DNA of 64,000 nucleotides. Origin: Enoplolaimus lenunculus. Its lineage: Eukaryota; Nematoda; Enoplea; Enoplida; Thoracostomopsidae. Shown here piece after piece: positions 12,330-23,100 of the stretch; the stretch's first letter is position 1, and every line of letters starts with the position of its first letter. The position numbers were made by a program, and so were the translations under genes. The notes under the pieces are model-generated. The model worked only from the letters and a program-made list of their open reading frames with translations. It was not told where the DNA came from and did no database searches. Location of the stretch: assembly GCA_030248215.1 (NCBI GenBank), contig JASANG010000955.1, positions 62,001 to 126,000 of the forward strand, written 5' to 3'.

Positions 12330-12500
12330 CCGAGCGAGGGGTTACGGTAAACGCCTCCAGCCCGAGGGTCTCGTGGTCAAATCCACACATTAGAATAAAG
12401 TTCCAAGGGAAGGTTGACTGTGTAAATTCTTGCGGTAAATGATTAGCGTACCATTATTATTCTATCACTAAGGTGTTTAAGGATTAAGCGTTTATTGTTG
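12330..12500 (+). repeat. Possible tRNA-derived SINE
   Basis: Contains a region like an A box (gccgagcgaggggttacgg) followed about 40 bp later by a B-box-like gtggtcaaatccac. No poly-A tail or second copy was seen, so this is tentative. Confidence 0.4.
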
Positions 12501-12505
12501 GTTAG

Positions 12506-12680
12506 CAGTGGCGGATCCAGTATCTCAAAATGGGGGGGGGGGCAAAATTTCACAGGTAATAAACTTACTTTGACCTATACACAACCACGAACTATTGTCA
12601 CAAAATTACTGTAGAATTTTTGTCGAGATGCTGTTGGGGGGGGGGGCACGGCCGGGGTGGCCCCCATGCATCCGCCATTG
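12506..12680 (+). mobile_element. Family D (hAT-like) element
   Basis: CAGTGGCGGATCCAG at the left and the inverse gcatccgccattg at the right, with long G-runs. Flanks ttggttag and ctgattag match at 6 of 8, an eroded 8-bp TSD. Confidence 0.88.
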
Positions 12681-14316
12681 CTGATTAGCAATACCTATAA
12701 CCCATTTATCCGCTTCTTTCGTCATGTCAGGCGACATGTGTGCGATTTTGGTTATAAATACTCAAAACAGACCAATTTCATAGGATTGTTTCTAAATATA
12801 GGTTAGTGATAAGATACTATTCTGGCTTTACTTGCGCAGTGAATGTAAACGGCTTGTGAGAGATTCGAGTACCGAGGTTGAATTGTTGAAATAATATCAC
12901 CAGTCTTCTGCCACAAGGCAGATCAAATACTTTTTTGTTGTTGGCTACAAAATTCTCACCGAACCAATCTATACATCCCCTTTCTTTAATCATGTGAAAC
13001 GACCTTTGTTCTACCTTTGGTTATGTGTTAATAATAGATTAAATTCTTTGAAATGTTGTTAAATCTAAGCCAATGATGATAGAATATTCCGGCTGCCATC
13101 TTGTGTGCTTTCAGATTGATCAACAAACAAAAATAAAGCCAACGTTCAATTGAATATCACAACTGTTTTGTACAGAGTTGTTCTTAGAATTTGACTTTGA
13201 ACGCATATTTTGTTGTATTGTTGCAGTATTATTATTTATTAGCTATGTAATTTGATTTTCTTTCATGAAAAATTTTGCATGATACTAATTTTCAGTACGA
13301 ATAAAGCGCAGTAGCGGCTGGCTTGGCTTAGGGTTACAATTAGGAATTATACAATTTTAATAAGCGACACAGGTGCTAAACTGTATATTCATGAAATGCC
13401 CCAAGCGTTCTGGATGACTTTGATGCTATAGCTAATCAAACTAGCCCGCAAGGATTTTGCGTCTACAACGGTGTATACCCTCGCCGATGCGTGATCGCTA
13501 CCACCGAAATACTCTAAATTAGCCTATAAGGGGACCATGTTTGATGCCGTTTACATAAAGAGCCACGATTCGCACCGGTTGTACCCCCTCTAAATAAAGG
13601 GAAGTAGAGCAAAAACGCAACGCGTGCCTGGTAAATTCTTTTCTACACAGAATGTACTCAGTTGCATACTCTTGTAAAAAGAGTCATTATCGACTCTTGG
13701 TTCTAATAAAAGAATGTCACGCTAACAACGAACTCAAAAGTGTTTTGTGTACGCTTTTACGCACATTTAAGGTTAGGGGAAAATGTAACAAAGCCCGTTA
13801 AAGGTTTGGCTGTATACTTTCTTGTGCTCTTTTTCATGCTAAGATTGAAAAGCGGTTGAACTGAATGAAAGGATTTAAAAAATATTCTGCCGGTGGATAG
13901 TATGCCAATAATAGGAGCCCTTAAATAAGCTACATCGTTCTGGAAACTTAACGTTTACCGATCTGTAAGTGCAAATAATTTCATGGTACAAAAAATACTG
14001 TTTTCTTTAAGCATTTTAGGTAATGTTCAGGTAATTTATATACATCAAAATACAGCAGCAAACACAGATATTGGGAAAGGATTCTGAGTGCCTGACAATT
14101 TCAAATACTTTTGTGAATGGGTGGTACCTGAAACAAGCTACGTTTTAAGTAGTTACCTTTGATATAGCAGTTAAAGTTACCGTTAGCTACAACTATGACA
14201 CTCGCTATCTGTCATTATTATTAATACATTGAAAAGCATTTTCTGAAACTAACACAACGATATCGGATTTGAACTGTTCGGAAATTTGACTGAAACGTGA
14301 AAGTGTAAATAAATAC
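12681..14316. other. No gene recognised
   Basis: AT-rich sequence without convincing open frames or repeats that I can match inside the window. Confidence 0.5.
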
Positions 14317-14512
14317 GGTCCATGTATAGATCAGGGCCGGAACAGTAGTATAAGCATCTTCCTAAACCTAAGCCTAAGCGTAAGCCTAAGCGTATACATG
14401 AGCCTATTCCTAAGCCTAAGCCTAAGCCTAAGCAAAAATATAGTCTAAAGCTTAAACTGACTCTATTATAGCCCCTGCGCAAAACGATCCGGCCCTGTTC
14501 TATACATGGGCC
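14317..14512 (-). mobile_element. Family A element with perfect 8-bp TSD
   Basis: GGTCCATGTATAGATCAGGG to ctgttctatacatgggcc; core of CCTAAGC units. Flanks are ATAAATAC on both sides, an exact 8-bp duplication. Confidence 0.93.
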
Positions 14513-14676
14513 ATAAATACGTTCAGCGGTGGATCCAGAATTTTCCAATGGGCGAAGATACGTTTTGTGTTTTGAATTTTAGAAAAAACACGTTTTCAAC
14601 AATTTTTTCATATTTTAAGATTGACTAATATCGCGAAAGGTGTGCAAAAATTGTTTAGGTGCACCTGAACCCATAC

Positions 14677-14829
14677 TCATGGTGGCCACGGGGAGGGCTC
14701 AACCCTTTGGCCAAAATTTTGTCCCCCCCCAGAAAACGTTCAACCTTGCTTTTAGTCATTGAAAACTCTTGTATGCTCGTCCTGAAAAATTTTTTATCCC
14801 TCTAGCAAGGTCAGCTGGCTACGGGCCTG
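14677..14829 (-). mobile_element. Family C element
   Basis: ggtggccacggggagggctc at the left, ctagcaaggtcagctggct then acgggcctg at the right. Confidence 0.75.
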
Positions 14830-14994
14830 GATGCGAAACTGGATATTCTAAATTTGAGCCCAATTAGCATTATACGATATGGCGTTTGCGTTCCTTGTAT
14901 ATTATTTTTGTATCAGAAACTATTTTTTAAGTTTTCAGCAGTGATACGTCTATTAGCGTTGAGTATTGTCAGAACTTTAGGTATGCAAACACGT

Positions 14995-15200
14995 ATAGTG
15001 CCGGCATAAGCGGCCCCCACCCCCGAAGTTGGAGGGCCACCGATGGGGGCCCCAATCCTGGCAAAGCAAGACCGTTTTCACGGATACCGAAGTTATAGAG
15101 CTGTGACATATTTTATTGGAGCCTTCACGGACCGGTTTGAGGGCCGTCTAGTCTAACGTTGGTCTTGGGGGCCTAGCCTGAATTTTAGTTCCTCTGAAAA
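14995..15200. repeat. GC-rich repeat (also at about 40750-40930)
   Basis: Shares with the downstream copy gtgccggc/gtgtcggt starts, ccccaatc, and the stretch gaag-tatagagctgtgaaa. Class not determined. Confidence 0.55.
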
Positions 15201-15395
15201 TAACCTCGTTAGAAAGTATTTGTCAGCAAGTGTAGCGAGCGAGAACATTGTTTATGTACTCCAGGATCCATCAGGTTGCAGTCCATATCCTATAAATATA
15301 GGTTTTCTGACTTTTTTCGCGAGATATATCTCTATCGCCCCATATATACGCCACTTGTACAAACTTATGATCACTTCAAATTTCATTTGGTCTCG

Positions 15396-15598
15396 GGCCC
15401 ATGTTACTTTAAGGGCCGTAGAGGTTTCCGGTGGGTCTATAAAACGGTGTGTTTAGATTCTAGATTACAATTTCTGGCTTAGGCTTAGGCTTAGGCTTAG
15501 GCTTAGGCTTAGGAACACATTTTTGCAACGCTTAGGCTTAGGCTTAGGCTTAGGAATACGCTTAATCTACTGTTACGGCCCTAAAAGTAACATTGGCC
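15396..15598 (+). mobile_element. Family B element with TTAGGC core
   Basis: GGCCCATGTTACTTTAAGGG to ctaaaagtaacattggcc. The core has a TTAGGC array (about 15478-15512) then aacacatttttgcaacgc and a second array. Confidence 0.88.
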
Positions 15599-15647
15599 AT
15601 AACTGAGTATTCGTCCAATGGGCGTAACAGTAGGCCATACATACTTC

Positions 15648-15854
15648 GGCCCATGTAAAGATCAGGGGCAAAATGTTAAGTTTAAGCTTTAGACTATTTT
15701 TTGCTTGGCTTTGGTTTAGGCTTAAGCTTAGGAATAAACTCATTCTTACGCTTAGGCTTAGGCTTAGGTTTAGGCTTAGGCTTAGGCTTAGGCTTAGGCT
15801 TAAGGATAGGAATAAGCTTATAATATTGTTCCGCCCCTGTTCTCTACATTGGCC
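15648..15854 (+). mobile_element. Family A element
   Basis: GGCCCATGTAAAGATCAGGG to ttccgcccctgttctctac then attggcc; the core has a run of TTAGGC units near 15755-15812. Confidence 0.87.
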
Positions 15855-16451
15855 CAAATTTCTAAGCCTAAGCCCAAACCTAAGCACATATATTAGTCCA
15901 AAGTCGAAGCCTGCTTTATCGCAGGATAGGCCGAGCGTTCTTGTTTAATTATGCATAAGACACGTGACGCCTTCTCACAGCTTGAAGTCCGATAAAAAGC
16001 ATGAACCTTAATTTTGGTCGGCCACAAGCCCCCTGTCATGAGAATTGTAATTCGTGTTACGCCGATTGAAAGCCAGGCCCGTAGCAAGCTTACTTCTGTA
16101 GGGTCACTAAATTTTACTTCAGGAGAAGCATACAACGATTTTAATGGCTTTTCAAGCAGAGATGAAAATTTTCTATAGGGGCAAAAAATTTTCCCACGGG
16201 CACCTGAATCTCCCTTGGCTCTCCTTGGCAACGAACCCGTTTGAATCTAGCCATAGCATAAAACATACGGTAATTATTATTAAGCATGCTTTGATACTAG
16301 TCAGCGTGTCTATATATAGCAACCGAGTATAGTATTTATTATGAATAACACACACATGTGCATTAGGAAAATGTGTTTCTAATCTAAGCGTCTGTTTCGT
16401 CGTTGAAAATGTAAGCATGGAAAACCAGAGGGATGCGTGGTTTGGTTAGGT

Positions 16452-16609
16452 AAAGACCCGCAGCCAGCTCAATACGCTTGATGCAAAATTTCTCATAAGG
16501 TGCATGCGTAGGGATTTCGCATGGCTTACAGGCGGTGTCCGGTAAATTTTCTAGGGACCCGCTCTAGGCGCAGACTTACTTCCGCTGCCTTCGTGTAGCT
16601 ACGGTCCTG
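16452..16609 (+). mobile_element. Family C element (decayed)
   Basis: gacccgcagccagctcaata to tagctacggtcctg. A further decayed C-like stretch lies at about 16075-16240 (caggcccgtagcaagctt). Confidence 0.6.
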
Positions 16610-16898
16610 ATGGCTGGGTTTGTCTGTAGATAGCGTGAGCCTAATGCGTGTATAACTATGCCCACATAGTTCTGGATTTAGGTTCTGGTTTAAGAAGCAT
16701 GCATGTGCGGCTTTATAAATGGGTTGTTGCTATATTTACTATGGTCTGTTTTGTATTAACCTGGTTATTTTATTATTTGGTGTTTTTTTCGGTTGTCGGC
16801 TTTTAAAAGCAAATGGTTTTCTGTTTAACTGGTTTGTGGTGTTTGTTGAGGTTGAATTTGGTCGAGCGGTATTTGTGCTTTAAGCACACATGCTGTAG

Positions 16899-17066
16899 CC
16901 GACCCGTAGCTAGCTCACCTTGCGAGGGGGGTTGAAAATTTTTCAGGATGGGCAAACACGGGATTTTGTTGATTTATAAACAAGGTTGAAAATCTTCAAG
17001 GGGAGGAATTTTTGCAGCGGGGAGCGTAGATTAGCCTTCTACCCACCTACCTTGGCTAAGGGCCTG
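16899..17066 (+). mobile_element. Family C element
   Basis: CGACCCGTAGCTAGCTCACC, gaaaatttttcaggatggg, acaaggttgaaaatctt, then ccttggctaagggcctg. Confidence 0.75.
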
Positions 17067-17654
17067 TGGAATAGATGTGGCGAATCCAGACATTTTGACA
17101 ATGTGGGCTGAATAATGTGTAAGAGCAAAAACAGCTTACGACCGAAGCAAGAAAGCAGCCAAATGCAATTTTAGTGCTAAATTTTTGCATGAAATTTTGA
17201 TTTCGATTCTTTGGGGGGAAGGCTTGGATTAGATGACCCTCTTTGGATGCGCCAGTGTGGTTCGGTGAAAAATACACGAGTAAACTGTGGGCAGCGTTTG
17301 CTGTCGACTGACAGCGAATCCCTGGGGTGCAAATTAAATCTACAGATGCGAATGTTATTTGCTGTATATCTGTAATTGTTGTTTTCATAATTATGATATG
17401 GTAAGAGTGACGTGCTGGTCAGATTTCCGAATAGGGAATATATTGGGAAGTAATTCTTGTAAAAAAGCTTCGGGGTGCGTGGCCGTGGCTTATTCTTCAT
17501 TGGTTAAGAATTTTTAGTCATTTTTCAGTTGGTAACACAAGGATACCAAAGTTGAAATTTTTATTCAACGAGAACTATCTTTCCGAGATCCTGGTAACGC
17601 CCATCACATGAACCAAATGTTAACACTCAAGGCTTAATTATCGATGGATATATA

Positions 17655-17863
17655 CAGTGTAAAAAATGGTGAGTCAAATTGACTCTCTCGGAAATTGGCT
17701 TTTCCTGACTACACAAACTGAGTCAAATTCAACTCTGCCAGCGTCAAATGTGCGACATAGTGAATCGTATTTGACTCTGGTGGAGTCGAATTTGACTCAG
17801 TTTGTGTAGTCAGAAAAAACCTATTTCCGACAGAGTCAATTTGACTCCCCATTTTTTGTAGTG
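17655..17863. mobile_element. Family E palindromic element
   Basis: cagtgtaaaaaatggtgagt to ctccccattttttgtagtg, arms of about 100 bp that pair, flanked by TA on both sides. Confidence 0.88.
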
Positions 17864-20124
17864 TAGCAGACAGCAGTTTTGTTTTTGCTTACAGCGAAAT
17901 ACAGTTATAGAATGTGATATTCTGATTGGAATGATCATGTCTTTCATTTTGAAGTGGTCTAGAAAATGTTGCTTATCTGAACAGTCAAAACCATCATTAA
18001 GCCTAAGCCTAAAGCGACTGGCTTGCGCAAAGAATGAATGGATAAATCCATAGACAGTTTTACCAGCTTCACAATTTAGTTGTCTTTTGGAGATTAAAAA
18101 CATTTACTTTCACTACGTTTGCTCCAGGGAAAGGCTCAGACTTCTGAAAGAATCTTGCCACCACCCCCCTTGAAAATTTTTTTAACATTCCTTGTAAGTT
18201 ACCGAAAACCTTTGTATGCCTGTTCTGAAAAGTTTTAGGGCTCTAGCAAGTTAAGCTGTCTGCGGACATGCTGCCTATTACGAGATAGGAAGACTGGTCT
18301 GCTCACAGACTGTGAGCGTCAAGCTTAAGCTTAGGCTTATATTTAGATTTCGCCAAAGTTTAGCGTTCCCTGGTATAGGCTAAAGACTAAAGCTTACTGG
18401 GCACGCCTTTATAATTAGCATGGGCCCATTCTGAAATGAAATCCTGCACCTGGACTTAGTCTATCCCAGGCTTCATCAAAAGCGATAGACTCAAATTTTA
18501 CGTGCTTCAAAATTATCCTATTTTTTGAGGTTAATAAATATTTTGCGCCTGTTTGTTATTAAGAAAACGACTTTTTTCCTTCTACAGTAAACAAAATTGT
18601 GACTTAATGCCGGATTTGCATAAAACAAATTAATACTTTTGCAATATTTTGTTATTTAAGTTCAATTATAATTAAGTTTGTTATTGTAGAAACACAAGCT
18701 CACGCTCTCACCGGCGGATAGAGAAATATTTGAACAATGTTGACACGCGAAATTATATATAAAAGAATATAGTTCGCGAGCGAACTGAAAGAGAAATCAA
18801 ACGCAATTTTAATGCTAAATCTTAATGCAAAATTTCGGCTTGGATCCCTGACAATGCGGCACAGCCAGCAACCCTGTGTTTTGTATTATATTTTACTTCA
18901 CCTGTTCTTTACAGTGTTGTTAAAGCTTTTGTATTTAGTTAAAAAGCTAATAAATTATATTTGACGCCTTAATTTTGCATTCTCAGCAACATTGACAATT
19001 TGTTTCAATCACGAAATCGTAAGCGTTCAAAAATTTCTAAGTTGCTATTGCTAACATTTATGTGGCGGATCTAAGGCCGCATAGGCCTATACGCTACGCA
19101 GCCTATCCCTCCGACAGATATTGAGTTTACTTTGAATTTCGGATCCGTATGGGAGCACACAGGTCTAGGGCTCCTAACAGAAACCAAAGATATATTTTAT
19201 TAACATTTCGTACTGAAAATTGCGTTTAGCTTCTCACTCATTCCGCTCGTGAGCATTTTATAAAACGTGTGGCTTCCCCAACGGAAGTTTCTAAATCTTT
19301 GTCATTGCTCACATGACATGAATTGTTTCGAGGTTGAAAAGCCTGAAAATCTGTTTTCAAGCAATTCAATTATAAGCATTCGCCAGGGGTACACAAACCT
19401 CACCAGCTTTATCGAGTTGAAACTTTGTCGATACTTGTGGCGCCGCAGCCAGAACCTTGCACTGCTGGTTGCCAGTTTCGGTAACGCAAACTAAAATTAT
19501 TGGTTCTCTCAAAATAATTGTCAAATGTTTAACCGTAAACTTGAATCCGCGACACCCTTGCGAATCCATCATTTTTCAGCGGGGGTGGGGGCGGCGGATA
19601 CTTTTTGTGTCCCAAAATTTTTTAGTTTTGAACCGGTTTATATTGTAAATTTTTGCGATATTTTAAGCTTGACCAATTACGGCGTTGATGAAACTTTATT
19701 TAATTCATTTTATAACCTCGCATATTTTTTACTTATTTGAATGGATAACATATTTTGGAATTCAGATGAACCATTTGCATGGTAAAATTTTCCGCATAGC
19801 GGCGCTGGTGAGGGGGAATACATTTACGACCGCACCCCTGGCTGTATTACTGTCGCCATTGGGGAGTTCTGTCGCAGGCTTAACACAACTCTAAAAGTGT
19901 AAATACGATAGCGTACAAATATCAAAAGATATTTAAGAAACGAAGCCGATATGATCACAAAGAGTCAGGTCTAATTTCCCTATCAGGTTGCAGACGTATT
20001 AGATGATGTTGCAGTTGCAAACACTCGATGTCTTACGTGATTTATAACTAATTTTTAGCGTAGCTAAGTAATACAGCGTACCTCCATAAGATTTTATTGA
20101 TTGCTTCGTCTTTGATTCGTCCAG
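17864..20124. other. No gene recognised; family C remnant
   Basis: A decayed family C stretch at about 18122-18268. Otherwise AT-rich sequence; the open frames at 19267-19894 overlap one another in several registers and show no motif. Confidence 0.5.
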
Positions 20125-20175
20125 CCAAACCCTACCAATCGCACAATGTACGCCGCTCAACATCGTTTAGAACAG
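20125..20175 (+). CDS. Candidate N-terminal exon (51 nt) of the abLIM gene
   Basis: A pyrimidine-rich acceptor (tttgattcgtccag) precedes a 51-nt block ending at the donor gtaact. In the phase-1 frame it reads KPYQSHNVRRSTSFRT, basic and Ser-rich, and would join exon 21449-22003 in frame (phase 1 to phase 1). In another frame an ATG at 20146 gives MYAAQHRLEQ ending in phase 0, which fits no downstream acceptor that I see. No homology supports the exon, only splice signals and phase, so it remains tentative. Confidence 0.45.
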
Positions 20176-23100
20176 GTAACTCTGACGAATTTCTTACGCT
20201 TGAACCAATGCATTCCTGAAATCACATATCAAGCGTGCATTCATCATTCATAAAATCAGTTTTCGCCTCAAACAGAAATTGTTACCTTAAAATCGTTGGT
20301 GGACCGTGAGCGAAGGGCGAATAAGTTCAAACCTAAGCATCATTACGTCTTCGCCATTACTGCCGTTGTCTTCTCGTAGTGGAACAACAATATCTGGCTC
20401 ACAACCGATTCCACTGGACTGGGGTGGCGTTTACGTCGGACCACAACTAACATCAGAAGCATCTACAAGTCGATACGGGAGAACACTGCAGCCGGTGGAT
20501 GTTGAGGCGACCAAAGAAACAACAAAAGGAGCGGCAGCATCAAAAGAAGCAACGCTACAGGTGAAAAATCGACTACTCCTGCAACAATATCGACATAAAC
20601 CGTTGCGAGAGACACATTCGGCTGGAAGCAGTGATCAATCGCAACAGCAACTGAGCGCACCACAGCAGTTTCGTGACGCGATACGACAAGGAGGACGGCG
20701 ACTGATTGCAGGTAGCGGAGCGATTCGAACGAGTTCGTTGAGACATAAAGTTGCGAAAGACAAACCCGTTGAAAGTAAGATGTTTCGAATTTCTCAAATC
20801 GTAGCCAGGTCAGCCCTGATGAATCGAGACTAGAAAAATTCAATCAGAATTAGGCTGGAAAGCGCATAATTTAAAAATTCCTCCAACGCATTACAAGCGG
20901 AAAAATTATTCTGTAGGACCAGCTAAGCTAATTTGTCCACTGCTTCGGTCTTCAGTCCAAGGGTGTCCGCAGAAATCAAAGCGATATATTGCACCAAATA
21001 TTCGACGCCGAGGTATAGTGGCTGCAGGTTCCTTGTAAGCTGTATATGCTGGATTTGTTTAAATCTAATTTCATTGCAGCCTGTTTGTATTTGTGTGTTG
21101 GTGCTTCAATCACGTCTTCAATTTTTTGATCAATATATAGAACAGGGCCGTGGCAGTGGTGTAAACATATTCATAAGGCTAAGCCTAAGCCTACGAGTAA
21201 GACTGAGCTTACAATTAAGCCTATACCTAAGCATAAGCAAAAAATAAGTCTAAAGCTTTAGCTTACTCTATTACAGTCTCAGAGAAAAACGTTCCGCCCG
21301 TGATCTTTGCATGGTACAATTTTTTATACAAGTTGCACAGTGAAAAATATTTTACCTTAACTGATGACATTTAAAGCTTAAGCAAATTTAACAATGAAAT
21401 AAAAATATTCAAGTCCATGTACTGGTATGGCAGCGATTTTAATTTCAGTCCCAGACTGGGGTGGTGTCTACGTCGGTCCGATCACAAGCGAAGCACTCGA
21501 TCTTGCAATCGCTAATCGGCGTCGGTGTTCCGAAGTGGTCACTACCTCAACTCCGACAGTTTCGGTTGCAAGTCGCATCGGAACGTCGTTGCGTCGCCGC
21601 ACGAGTCGCCGAACGCCACGCGAACAACAACCGCAACAACAACACCCACAACAACAAAAACAACAACAACAACAAAAACAACAAAAACAACAGGAACAAC
21701 AAAAAACGATTGAAGAAGTTGCTCTAGATCCTGAAGGCGTACCTGCGTACCCTACTGATCGCACATCGATTGCGTTTCCTCAACCTGGAAGCGTATCCGA
21801 GTGTGGGACAGCTACCAAATCTACCGATTTGCCAGTACAGTCACAATCGCGTATTGACGTACCGCAAATTTCGCCGAAAACAATGACGTCACCGACAAGC
21901 GCAACAGTGACAGACGCTTCTGCGCAGGGTTCAGCTGAAAGAAGTAGCGGAACTGGTAGAAGTATCGCTCAAACGGTGACGAAAAAGTTGTTTCGTGTCT
22001 CGGGTAAGAATTATATGTTAATGTTTTTAAAAGATAGAGTATACTATGATCAACTAAATTGCAAACTGTGTACACTCGCAATACAACCAAAATATATACT
22101 CACGGTTGAGACAATTTTACGCGAATGCACAGTGCGGAATTTGCACGAGACGTACTGTAACGACCCGAATAAGACGGGGTCCTCATTTTGGATCCCAATC
22201 AATAGGAGTCCGTGTCCCTAATAAGAGTCCGTAAGCGGATAGAGTCCCTAAACCCTAATTAGAGTCCATAAATGCCAATTATCCCTAATTGTAGCGCATA
22301 GATGACTCCAAGACCAAATAATGTTAACTTCGAAACGTTAAAGCGTAAATAAGTTTTGAAAGTACACTCCTATGTATAACCTTGCATTAACGCTCAAGCT
22401 GTTGACACAAGACAAATAAACGTTTAATTCAACGGATAGTTGCAGTACCGGATATATCAGTAACAAAGGGTGGCGGCATCCACTCATCCGAGAGTTCCAA
22501 GGTTTTGATCTGAATGAAAGGGCTACGATGCATTTGACAACACTGCACTCTTGTAAACATTCCACAAACCCTCATAGTTAAGGTAGAGACTTAGGTTTAG
22601 GCTTAGGCATTAAGGAAAAAGGTTAACTAAAGGCTTAGGTTATAAGCCTTAATCTAAGCCTATTAAACATGAGCCTAAGCCTAAGCGGGCGCGCTGGGAA
22701 GTGTACAAGAGCCGAATGATGCTAATTTTGAGTAGATGGTTCATCAAACGCCGAACCAGTGGTGAATTCAGAAGAAAATGTATTCAGGATTCGGAGACTG
22801 GGATGGAAGCGATGGAGCGGGAGCTAAAATAATACTTCTTTCACAGATACACTTGACAGAGATACGGCCGGACTCAAAGCCGTTTTTTATTTTATATTTG
22901 GCAAAATTTTCACTCAATACGAAGTAGGTTTTACAGAGCCATCCAATGAACGCTTAAACCGTGGATCCGTCTGAGTTAAGAACCTTATTTATGTGTTTTA
23001 GGTAAACTAATTTGTCAAGGCTGCAAAAAGAAATGCACTGGGGATTTGTTGAAAACTGATGACAAATTTTTTCATATCTCTTGTTTCATATGCGCAGGTA

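Larger units (their letters stand above)
1..20124. other. Upstream region with no recognised gene
   Basis: Open frames here are short and either overlap repeats or show no family motif. The interval is occupied by families A, B, C, D, E, G, H and K, SINE-like sequence and simple repeats listed separately. It could hold the promoter and non-coding first exons of the abLIM gene, which I cannot locate. Confidence 0.6.

Noticed and set aside
15480-15812. TTAGGC arrays as an interstitial telomere or chromosome end
   Set aside because: The arrays are short, imperfect and always bounded by element ends with inverted repeats; they are element cores, not a telomere.
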